The notes under the pieces were generated by a model. It did not search any database, was not told where the DNA came from, and was given only the letters and a program-made list of their open reading frames with translations. From Candidatus Stahliibacteriota bacterium (GTDB taxonomy: Bacteria > Hydrothermota > Tepidihabitantia > SM23-42): a stretch of 33,316 nucleotides of DNA. The translations under genes were made by a program, and so were the position numbers. Of the stretch, positions 25,247-33,316 are shown one piece after another. How positions within the stretch are numbered: the stretch's first letter is position 1; the number at the start of each line of letters is the position of its first letter. The stretch spans positions 1 to 33,316 of the forward strand of contig JAUWLY010000003.1 in NCBI GenBank assembly GCA_030613445.1. Reading direction: 5' to 3'.

Positions 25247-25969
25247 TTAGAATTTCCATTCAGCCCCGGCTTCAGGTGTATTGAACTGCTGGGGCGCAGG
25301 CTTTGCCCCTGGTGTTGGGGCGGGTGCATCTTTGCTACCAGCTGATTTCTTCTTCAACCTGTCAAACATAACCACAACCCGATCGCTTACGCCATCGAGC
25401 GCCATCGCCATTTCACTGCTTTTCTTGGTAAAATAGTTGTAGAAAAAAAGCGTTGGGATACCAATGAATAGACCGAATGCCGTGGTCATAAGTGCCTCGG
25501 CAATACCTCCTGAAATTACCGCTGGGCCGCCTGAGCCGGTAATTGCGATATTGTGAAAGGACTTAATTAAACCCATTACAGTACCGAGCAGGCCAAGTAA
25601 TGTTGCGGCATTCGCTAAAGTTCCCATGCCGCCAAGGTACCGATCAAATTTCACTTTTTCCTCTATTATAAAACTTGAAAGAATTTCAAATAGATTGTCT
25701 GATTCTAAATGTCGATTATTAAGCGCAACTGTGAATAAGCCGTTCAAGGTGTCTTTCTTCTGCGCGGCATAGTTAAGGGCAGCACTGACACCTTGATTTC
25801 TCAATGTCTGACCGAATTGAATAAATCCCTTGCGTGCATTAAATCCATACTTTCTGAAATATATGAACCTTTCAATAATCAGCGCTAAAGCAACAACCGA
25901 GCAGACGAGTAATATAACCATTACAATACTTCCTTTGAAGATTTCAATAAGTGGTTGCCCTAATATCAT
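25247..25969 (-). CDS. MotA/TolQ/ExbB proton channel family protein
   Basis: IIERFIYFRK; GGMGTLANAATLLGLLGTVMGLIKSF; GGIAEALMTTAFGLFIGIPTLFFYNYF. Confidence 0.93.
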   Translation of the reverse strand: MILGQPLIEIFKGSIVMVILLVCSVVALALIIERFIYFRKYGFNARKGFIQFGQTLRNQGVSAALNYAAQKKDTLNGLFTVALNNRHLESDNLFEILSSFIIEEKVKFDRYLGGMGTLANAATLLGLLGTVMGLIKSFHNIAITGSGGPAVISGGIAEALMTTAFGLFIGIPTLFFYNYFTKKSSEMAMALDGVSDRVVVMFDRLKKKSAGSKDAPAPTPGAKPAPQQFNTPEAGAEWKF

Positions 25970-26010
25970 TCAACCTCCTTTTTTAGCCAAATACTAATAT
26001 TTTTTTCTCA

Positions 26011-28467
26011 TTAAAGGCTATCGGCAATTGCCTCTTCAGTAACTGGCGCGGTGGGTGCAACACCACCTTCACCCAGTAGTTTACTACACATGTCAACGTT
26101 GTGACGAGCATTCTGAAGGTTTGCAGAATTCGGGAATGAGTCAATTACCGCCTGGAAATTAACCAATGCCTCACCGTAATCTTTTAATTTATAGTAGACT
26201 GTCCCAAGGTTGAAATAAACGCCATCCTTTTGTTTCGCCTTAGGGAAATATGATAGATATCTTTTATATAACTCTGACGCCTTTTTCCAGTTCTCAATGT
26301 TCACTGCGGATTCAGCTGCATAGATCAAGGCATCTGGAGCATAGGAAGATGTCGGGAAGTTAATTGTAACCTTGAGGAACTCATCAATTGCTCTAATATA
26401 ATTCTCTTCATCAAAATAATTACGTGCAATCTGGTACTGACCGTCTGCGGCAAGTTCATCATGGGGAAATTTGGCGACAAATAACTTCATATCATCGATA
26501 GATTCAAGACCTTTTCGATAATAGCACATCGCCATACTCTTCCGTGCACTCGTCGCCTCATCTGATGTTGGAAAAAGATCCAGAAATTTTTGGAATTCGC
26601 GAATTGCGTCATCAAAAACCTGTTCATTATAATAACTCTGCCCAATAGCTAATTGACTGGAACGAGCATACTCACTTAACGGATGATTCTCCACTGCCCA
26701 CCTGAACAGAGCACGCGCTTTCTCGTATTCCATGGCTTTGAAATAAGTGTCACCAGCTCGGAAACCAGCCTCGGCTGATTTCGTGCTCAGCGGAAAAGCT
26801 CCCAACAGTTTTTCCCATGCTTCAATCGCCTGACCATAGTATTCAAGTTTATAATAGCTCATGCCGTCATAAAATAAAGCAGGGACCGCACTTCTTTCAT
26901 CTTTCGGATAGGTATTATACACTGCTTCAAAGTCATCAAGTGCCGATGCATAATCGCCTTGATTGTAGTGTGTATAACCAATGCCCAGATGAGCCGCAAT
27001 TATTAATGAAGAATCATCAAAAGGTGTTTCGCTCATACTATTGAAAATCTCAAAAGCTTCTTTTGTCCGATCTTGATTATAGACCGCATAAGCAAGTCCC
27101 AATCTGGCATAAGGAGTTACTTCGATACCGGAAAACCCCTTACTTACTTTTAGATAGTGCTTCTCGGCATCCGCAAAGTTATCTCGGTAGTAACAAGCTT
27201 CACCCAAGAAATACAGCGTTCTACCACGCCATGGATTTTCATCAACTGGAAAGTCTATAATGTACCGACTGCCAAAGGTTATTGTGCGGTCATACTGCTT
27301 CAATTTGTTCAATGAGCACAGTAACATAGCTGCTGCCGGTTCACGCAAACTAGAATTCGGATAATACTGAAGGAGTAATTCGAAATTAGTGGCGGCATGA
27401 TAGTAGTCATCTTTTTGAAAGTATATCATACCGGTCAAATATTCACCGACACTCGAAAGCTCCCCTGACGAGAACATCGTGGCAAGTTGGGATGCAGAAA
27501 CAAGCGCCTGCAAAGTATCTCCGGAAACCAATAAAGCATTGGTTAATTGAAGATTAGCAAAAGACGCGATCTGGGTATTGGGATAATTCGCTCTCACCCT
27601 TTGGAAAGCACTGACCGAACCCAGCCCATCGCCCAGATACATGCGGCAGATGCCGAGAAAATAACTGCTGTGTGCAGCAAGAAGATTATCCGCATGGCGT
27701 GTCAAAGGCAATAGATGTTCTGATGCCGCAGCATAATCCTCTGCATGAACCAAAGATGCCGCAAGGAAATAGTGAGCATAATCATTGAGCGGCGAAAGCG
27801 GATAGTCAAGGATAAAATCCCTGAATTTAATACGAGCACCATCGAAATCCCGGTTAAAGAAAAGAGCCTCCGCTCTTGAAAATTCTGCCAGTACGGCAAT
27901 CGGTGTATTGGAAGCCTGATCGATTATTTCCTTGAACGTAGCTAATGCCTCAAGAGGATCCCCCAATCTTGAAACGGCTTTACCGTAGTAGAATTTCGCT
28001 TCCAAGAGGTCTATACCCTTCAGCTTCTCTTTTGCTTCCTCATAGCTACCACGGAAATAATGAAGCACTCCAAGCGCGAAATTGGCGCGGTTTTCTTCTT
28101 GATATGCGGGATTCTTAAGCAAAGTCTGCAGAATATCCTCTGCTTCAATAAAATTATTCTGCAGGATGTCGATTAACCCGACTGCATAAAGACATTCTGG
28201 CTCAAGATAGCTTAGTTTTCCACGCTCCAGTACTTTCTGGAAATTCTTCTTGGCACTATAGTAATCATTAAGGTTGAAATAACACTCGGCAAGACGGAAT
28301 CGGATCTCATCCACAAACTCACTGCCTGAGTATTTTCCAACCATTGCCTTGAAATAATCCTTTGCATCAAGATAATTTTCCTGGAGGAACAATTGGTGGC
28401 CGATTTCATAATCAGTCACCAATTGATCATAGTCTACCGCGAACAGAAATGCAATCAATAACACCAT
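26011..28467 (-). CDS. Long TPR-repeat envelope protein (YbgF/BamD-like TPR architecture)
   Basis: Signal-like N-terminus and many TPR/Sel1-like repeats (AEDILQTLLKNPAYQEENRANFALGVLHYFRGSYEEAKEKL etc.). Confidence 0.85.
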   Translation of the reverse strand: MVLLIAFLFAVDYDQLVTDYEIGHQLFLQENYLDAKDYFKAMVGKYSGSEFVDEIRFRLAECYFNLNDYYSAKKNFQKVLERGKLSYLEPECLYAVGLIDILQNNFIEAEDILQTLLKNPAYQEENRANFALGVLHYFRGSYEEAKEKLKGIDLLEAKFYYGKAVSRLGDPLEALATFKEIIDQASNTPIAVLAEFSRAEALFFNRDFDGARIKFRDFILDYPLSPLNDYAHYFLAASLVHAEDYAAASEHLLPLTRHADNLLAAHSSYFLGICRMYLGDGLGSVSAFQRVRANYPNTQIASFANLQLTNALLVSGDTLQALVSASQLATMFSSGELSSVGEYLTGMIYFQKDDYYHAATNFELLLQYYPNSSLREPAAAMLLCSLNKLKQYDRTITFGSRYIIDFPVDENPWRGRTLYFLGEACYYRDNFADAEKHYLKVSKGFSGIEVTPYARLGLAYAVYNQDRTKEAFEIFNSMSETPFDDSSLIIAAHLGIGYTHYNQGDYASALDDFEAVYNTYPKDERSAVPALFYDGMSYYKLEYYGQAIEAWEKLLGAFPLSTKSAEAGFRAGDTYFKAMEYEKARALFRWAVENHPLSEYARSSQLAIGQSYYNEQVFDDAIREFQKFLDLFPTSDEATSARKSMAMCYYRKGLESIDDMKLFVAKFPHDELAADGQYQIARNYFDEENYIRAIDEFLKVTINFPTSSYAPDALIYAAESAVNIENWKKASELYKRYLSYFPKAKQKDGVYFNLGTVYYKLKDYGEALVNFQAVIDSFPNSANLQNARHNVDMCSKLLGEGGVAPTAPVTEEAIADSL

Positions 28468-28537
28468 AAGTTATCCCTTCTCTGTATTCATCTGGTTCCA
28501 TCTATGGCGGGTTGTTTTATGTAGAACACGCGCGAAT

Positions 28538-29842
28538 CTATTCTTGCGGAAGGAATTCAATCTCACCTTCCGGACCTAAGGTGGCTACCCTTGTTAGATA
28601 GTCGCGGAAACTCAATGTTTCGCCCATTTCATCGATCAATAGCATTTCATAATAGTATTTGCCATCAGCAACGACTCGACCGATATCATCGAGTCCGTCC
28701 CAGGAGAGTCTCAGAGGCGGAGCTTCCCATCCCGCATAAGTCCTGACGACTTCTCCATACTGATTCTTTATCAGAAGCTGCCAGCGTTCAATTGGTCTTT
28801 TTGCATTATAATGGACATCCATCCAGGCTATATTCTCCTTCCGACCTGGGGTCGGAGAAAACTGCTTGGGTGAAGCCTCAACCCAGGTTCTAAAACCTGA
28901 GAAATTCACAGAAATCCCCATTTTATGTCTCAGCGGTACCAAATAACTTGAGGCATAATGCAATTCTATGGCATAGTCCAAGCCGACTGAGAATTTATTC
29001 CAGTCCTTTCTTAGACCCAAACCAGCACCGATATGGTTGCGATCAATGCCACCGCGGAGAGTCACCATTGGGTTTATCGGGATAAATTCCATCCCTACAT
29101 GATAATCAACTGCTGTGTAATCCAGAACATTTTTAACAATATCTACAGCAATAATCACTCTCTTCCTATACAATTTCAGCGCTACGCCACCGCGAAAAGT
29201 AATGGGAATCTCATCAGTCTGCGTGTCGTGGGTAAGTTTTGGACCGAGTATATTCTGACAGGTAAGACCGATCGTCAGATTACCGCGCGGGAACAACAGA
29301 ATACCTAGATCACCGCCCATTCCCAACGCACCATATTGGGCTATCTTGCTCGCCATCACCTTAACATTTATACCCACACCAAGCGGTCGCCACGGCTGGT
29401 ATGCATAAGAAAATAAAAAACAATCCTGGTAAAACTTAAACGTACCAAAGGGGTTACCATTTGCGTCCCATGAATCAACGTCACCTGAACCATGATATAT
29501 CAATCCAAAACCCAAGGAGCCGTATTTTCTCGTCGGCAGAGCATAGCCAAGATAGCCGAGTTGAGTGCCCAAAAGTGATAAATAGGATGATTTGATGTTA
29601 TGGGACAAGAGTTGTACTAAACCTGCTGGGTTAAAGTACACTGCTTCTTGATCGTCTGCAAGACCCGTGAATGCTTTGCCCATCGCAATCGTCCTCGGCG
29701 TCATACCATAATTAAGGAGAGCACCGGGAACACCACCATCCTGGGCTTCAACAATAGCAGGCAGTAAGCAGTAGGCAGTAAGCAGCAAAAATAATATTAT
29801 ACGCTCTACGCTCAACGCCTTACGCCTTACGCTCTTTACCAT
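28538..29842 (-). CDS. PorV/PorQ-like outer-membrane beta-barrel protein with C-terminal FlgD-like domain
   Basis: NYGMTPRTIAMGKAFTGLADDQEAVYFNPAGLVQL; barrel-like strands; C-terminal WQLLIKNQYGEVVRTYAGWEAPPLRLSWDGLDDIGRVVADGKYYYEMLLIDEMGE. Confidence 0.85.
   Translation of the reverse strand: MVKSVRRKALSVERIILFLLLTAYCLLPAIVEAQDGGVPGALLNYGMTPRTIAMGKAFTGLADDQEAVYFNPAGLVQLLSHNIKSSYLSLLGTQLGYLGYALPTRKYGSLGFGLIYHGSGDVDSWDANGNPFGTFKFYQDCFLFSYAYQPWRPLGVGINVKVMASKIAQYGALGMGGDLGILLFPRGNLTIGLTCQNILGPKLTHDTQTDEIPITFRGGVALKLYRKRVIIAVDIVKNVLDYTAVDYHVGMEFIPINPMVTLRGGIDRNHIGAGLGLRKDWNKFSVGLDYAIELHYASSYLVPLRHKMGISVNFSGFRTWVEASPKQFSPTPGRKENIAWMDVHYNAKRPIERWQLLIKNQYGEVVRTYAGWEAPPLRLSWDGLDDIGRVVADGKYYYEMLLIDEMGETLSFRDYLTRVATLGPEGEIEFLPQE
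29758..29834 (-). repeat. Two in-phase heptanucleotide arrays inside the PorV-like signal-peptide coding region
   Basis: Minus strand: GAGCGTA AGGCGTA AGGCGTT GAGCGTA GAGCGTA | TAATATT ATTTTTG | CTGCTTA CTGCCTA CTGCTTA CTGCCTG (11 x 7 = 77 nt). Confidence 0.95.
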
Positions 29843-31203
29843 ACCACACCTACCTTCATTCTCTTCTCAAATATTGTTGCCGTATGAGTCCACCCTTTTA
29901 TTATGGCATAGTACAGTCCAGTAGCAACTCGTTCGCCTTCATTATTACGGCCGTTCCATGTTATCCTATTGAGACCGCTATGTGCTCCCTCGCTACCCGG
30001 TACGATATCTTCTTTATAGACCAGATTACCAAAGGGATCATAAATCGCGAAAATAACATCACACGAACCACTGAGATAATAGGCGAAATATATCCTATTA
30101 CCTACCATACCCATAGGATTGGGGTAAGCGATAAAAGAATCCGGTACGACTGTTGTATCGATATAGGCCAATATATCGAGATAGCTTCGATACGATACAA
30201 TACTATTTACATTATCTTCTACCCAAAGTGGTGTATTGTCTTCTGCCTGGAAAAACCTCACGGTGAATTGTGCTTCACCATTATTTAGATTTTCAGATGG
30301 GGGGCTGGAAAATGCGAAATCTGAATGTATATCTATTGAGTATCCAGTAGCCGATGTCTTATTCCACATCGAATCTGTTGCATAGACCAATACATCAAAG
30401 TCTTCGTTCACGTATTTATCCTGGGCTTCTCCATCTTTGCCAGGCGTGGCTGAAGTAGCACTTGTTGTATCACCAGGCAGATGTGTTTCACCATCAAGAA
30501 TAACAAGTAGTGCGCCATAAGAACCAGGGCTTATTGCTAGCTGTGACGAAGCATCTGGGGTTATCGAACCGGATGTCACATCATCGAAAAATAAGCGGTG
30601 CTGCAGCCCTGCAGTTCTAAAAGCAAAGGGTAATATCACCGTACCGTTCACCAACTGAACCTGTGCCTGTACAGCAAAAGAATCAGTTGAACTGTAGCTA
30701 ACTGTATGATTTACAGTATCCACGATATTGAACCAATTATCAGTTATAAACACAGTGATGTTGAATTGCCCGCCTGCGGTTTGAGGAGCAGGAGGATTTA
30801 CTCTGCCTGGGGATAATCCAGGTGTGTACATCTGACCTGGAAGCACTGATAATAGTTGAGTTGGGATATTTGATCTAACCTGAAACTGATTTGAAGAACC
30901 TGTATGCCCGCCCCGATCATCACATATCAATGACATAGTATCAGCAGCAAGAGACACGCTTACATTACCTGTCCAAACACCATTGCTGAATTGCACAGTT
31001 TCATTACAATATCTGGGGTTTGCTGGGTCATCCCAGGATGTGTAGATATTAGCCCAGCCACCATAAGGATAGTTACCACCACCAGAATCATAAGCGTTAA
31101 CAGTTATCAGGAAAGATGCTCCAGCGGTCTGCGGTGAGGTAATTGTAGTAAACCCAAAATGATCTAATTGGCTAAAGAGAAGAATTGCGATTAGGCTAAT
31201 CAA
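29836..31203 (-). CDS. Secreted protein with Ig-like repeats and C-terminal FlgD/T9SS-type domain (TTG start)
   Basis: Signal-like N-terminus; YPNPMGMVGNRIYFAYYLSGSCDVIFAIYDPFGNLVYKEDIVPG...WNGRNNEGERVATGLYYAIIKG. GGAGG SD upstream of TTG 31203. Confidence 0.8.
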   Translation of the reverse strand: MISLIAILLFSQLDHFGFTTITSPQTAGASFLITVNAYDSGGGNYPYGGWANIYTSWDDPANPRYCNETVQFSNGVWTGNVSVSLAADTMSLICDDRGGHTGSSNQFQVRSNIPTQLLSVLPGQMYTPGLSPGRVNPPAPQTAGGQFNITVFITDNWFNIVDTVNHTVSYSSTDSFAVQAQVQLVNGTVILPFAFRTAGLQHRLFFDDVTSGSITPDASSQLAISPGSYGALLVILDGETHLPGDTTSATSATPGKDGEAQDKYVNEDFDVLVYATDSMWNKTSATGYSIDIHSDFAFSSPPSENLNNGEAQFTVRFFQAEDNTPLWVEDNVNSIVSYRSYLDILAYIDTTVVPDSFIAYPNPMGMVGNRIYFAYYLSGSCDVIFAIYDPFGNLVYKEDIVPGSEGAHSGLNRITWNGRNNEGERVATGLYYAIIKGWTHTATIFEKRMKVGVVW

Positions 31204-31303
31204 TTTGCCTCCTTTCTTTTCTTTTATTCTACTAAAATAAAAATAGAGAGCACATCTCCTAATGATTTAGTCTCTCTTATTTCATAATATTTCCAATGCG
31301 AAA

Positions 31304-31331
31304 AGTATAGTCATTATTCAATCCGTGTCAA
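31304..31331 (-). promoter_or_regulatory. Sigma70-like promoter for the envelope operon
   Basis: Minus strand: TTGACA (31331-31326), 16 nt, TATACT (31309-31304); predicted leader of ~95 nt. Confidence 0.7.
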
Positions 31332-31666
31332 TAAGAAAAATCCAGTTCATTATAATATATTCGTTAAATGCAAAACTCATGCCAGAAACACTCAATTCAA
31401 GTTTTGAAAAACCATGACAATTTCGATGTTTCATTTTGAACAGTTATATAATAGTATAATATGTTGTCTAAAAAGATAATATAAATAACATCTTTTTCTC
31501 TATAAATTTTTTTGAAATCAAGTTACAGTTTAACAGCTCACCTTTTTCTCATGAATTTTGGAGAAATTTGTTGTAGAATCGTTACATTTGATTCAATCTT
31601 ATGCCTAAAATATACATAACTTTTTTTGCTTTTGACGGTCTAAATTACGTATATAAATTATTGTAG

Positions 31667-31694
31667 TTGACATTATAAGAGGTATGAATATAAT
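31667..31694 (+). promoter_or_regulatory. Sigma70-like promoter for the DUF2723 gene
   Basis: TTGACA (31667-31672), 16 nt, TATAAT (31689-31694), then AGGAGG (31702-31707) and ATG 31712. Confidence 0.85.
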
Positions 31695-31711
31695 AAGGTT
31701 CAGGAGGCTTA

Positions 31712-33316
31712 ATGGATAGCAAAAAATTAGAAAAAACTCTTCTTTTTGTTCTAATTGGAATTACTGCTGGGGTTTATCTCTATACAGTTGCCCCAACTTT
31801 GTCATTCTGGGACTGCGGTGAATTTATTGCCTCGGCATACACCCTTGCCGTTCCTCATCCGCCCGGCACGCCTTTCTATCTTTTACTGGGTAAAGTCTGG
31901 TTATTGCTCTTGGGTATTGTATCAGCTGTTCTGCCAATATCCAAAGAAGTTGCCTGGCATATGAACCTACTGGGCTTGGGTTTTTCCGTACTTACGCTGG
32001 TGCTCATTTACAAAATGATGCTGAAAATCTTCCGCATGTTTCATAAAGGTAATGACCAACGTACACTCATTATTATTGCCTTTGCCTCTTGCCTGTCCAT
32101 TGCCTTTTATTATACCTACTGGCAGAATGCAATTGAAACAGAGGTTTATGCGGCGGCCACATTTGTCTTTATCTTAATACACTATTTAGCCATTCTCTGG
32201 TACGATACGGTGAAACAAGGCACTCCGCATAATCAGTATCTGCTTTTTGCCTTTTATCTGATTTTCCTATCTACTGGCATACATCTAACGCCATTTCTTA
32301 TATTTGTGCCTTTCTATATTTTTGTCTTTGCAGTAGAACGGCGGTACTTAAAAGATGTATTGTTTATCTTACTTGGTATATTCCAACTCGTTTTCTTTGC
32401 CCTTACTTTCTTGCTCCCCGCACAATACCAACAATATACCCTATATCTACTTGGTTTTGTTCTCTTGGTGGCACTCATCTTACCGATCAATAACCCCCGG
32501 AAATATCGTAACTGGCGTTTTTTCTGGGCAGCGATTTTTCTCATTGTTCTCGGTATCTCGACTGAACTATACCTCTATATCCGCGCCAAGAAACTAACCG
32601 TACTGTATAAAGACAAAGCAGTGACTGAACAGTATCTTGCCGGCAAAAACATTGCCCCCCGGATAAATGAATGTAATCCAGGTGCGGGTTTTACCGGGTT
32701 CAACAATGTGCTCCATCGAGTCCAGTATGGCCCTCCCCGTATAATCCCGCGGCAGACTCAGGATAATACTGGTTTTGGTCTGATCCAAGGTTATTTCTGG
32801 CAGATGCATCTTTTTGTCAGATATCTTTTCTGGCAGCCTGCACATGAAGGGATCAATTCGTTTGTTAGGGCGTTGATTCTCGTACTCTTCAGTTTATTCA
32901 GTATCTGGGGTTCGGTAGTCTTATTCCGAAAAGAGAAAAAGCTGTTTCTCTTGATGATGATGATAATGTTCATGCTCTCTTTTGCTATGATCAGCTATTT
33001 GAATTTAAAATTCTCACCGAGTGATGATAACCCCACTCATCAAAAACGTGAGGTTCGGGAACGGGATTATTTCTTCCATACTGCACATGTATACTTCGGT
33101 ATTTTGATTGGTTTTGGATTTCTTGGTTTTACAGACTTTCTCAAAGATGAAACCAAGAACAGAAAAGTCGTGAATATTACCGGTTTGGGTGGTATCTTGG
33201 TATTCTCCATTGCACCGTTCTTCGCCAATATTCAAGTGAATAATCGTTTTGGCAATTTTATCCCCAAGGATTATGGTTATAATATGCTTGCGTCATGTGA
33301 TGATCGTGCAGTGATC
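31712..33316 (+). CDS. DUF2723-family polytopic membrane protein (TMEM260-like), 3' truncated by window end; missing from the ORF track
   Basis: Hand translation is open to the window end (535 codons): MDSKKLEKTLLFVLIGITAGVYLYTVAPTLSFWDCGEFIASAYTLAVPHPPGTPFYLLLGKVW...REVRERDYFFHTAHVYFGILIGFG. AGGAGG SD. Confidence 0.92.
   Translation, partial: MDSKKLEKTLLFVLIGITAGVYLYTVAPTLSFWDCGEFIASAYTLAVPHPPGTPFYLLLGKVWLLLLGIVSAVLPISKEVAWHMNLLGLGFSVLTLVLIYKMMLKIFRMFHKGNDQRTLIIIAFASCLSIAFYYTYWQNAIETEVYAAATFVFILIHYLAILWYDTVKQGTPHNQYLLFAFYLIFLSTGIHLTPFLIFVPFYIFVFAVERRYLKDVLFILLGIFQLVFFALTFLLPAQYQQYTLYLLGFVLLVALILPINNPRKYRNWRFFWAAIFLIVLGISTELYLYIRAKKLTVLYKDKAVTEQYLAGKNIAPRINECNPGAGFTGFNNVLHRVQYGPPRIIPRQTQDNTGFGLIQGYFWQMHLFVRYLFWQPAHEGINSFVRALILVLFSLFSIWGSVVLFRKEKKLFLLMMMIMFMLSFAMISYLNLKFSPSDDNPTHQKREVRERDYFFHTAHVYFGILIGFGFLGFTDFLKDETKNRKVVNITGLGGILVFSIAPFFANIQVNNRFGNFIPKDYGYNMLASCDDRAVI

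Noticed and set aside
32314-33235. Minus-strand ORFs and the 32355-32597 plus-strand ORF near the right edge
   Set aside because: All lie inside the open DUF2723 reading frame in other frames or antisense; no SD or domain signature.

Overview
The window shows ordinary, gene-dense bacterial chromosome. It looks like an uncultured Gram-negative lineage of the FCB/WOR-3 type; that placement is inferred from the protein repertoire (gingipain-like C25 peptidase, T9SS-type C-terminal domains, PorV-like protein, GWxTD proteins) and not proven. Left to right: a truncated C25 peptidase with a strong terminator; TPR / GT-C membrane protein / UbiA genes; a minus-strand COG1313 radical SAM + hypD + GGDEF block; DppA-type M55 peptidase; two GWxTD-like genes; an S8 protease and a PQQ-type beta-propeller protein; GH57; pcm; tRNA-Pro(CGG); a TIGR00725-like gene; acyP; apt; a minus-strand ~8.5 kb envelope operon (FlgD/T9SS-tail protein, PorV-like, TPR, ExbB, ExbD, ExbD, TonB, OmpA-like); and a DUF2723 membrane protein that runs off the right edge and is absent from the ORF track. 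I found no phage, CRISPR, rRNA or defence system. The signals most worth checking are: (1) dispersed heptanucleotide tandem repeats, one array encoding the n- and h-regions of the PorV-like protein's signal peptide; (2) two adjacent ExbD paralogs, one with the essential transmembrane Asp replaced by Cys; (3) a 70-bp perfect direct repeat including the 3' end of tRNA-Pro and the start of the next gene, flanking a hairpin-rich 107 bp segment; (4) a two-copy dispersed inverted-repeat (MITE/REP-like) element; (5) a recurring TTGACA-16 bp-TATAAT promoter architecture, several examples of which predict leaderless mRNAs, including a divergent pair whose -35 boxes form a 17-nt perfect palindrome. All calls were made by eye; no database search was run.
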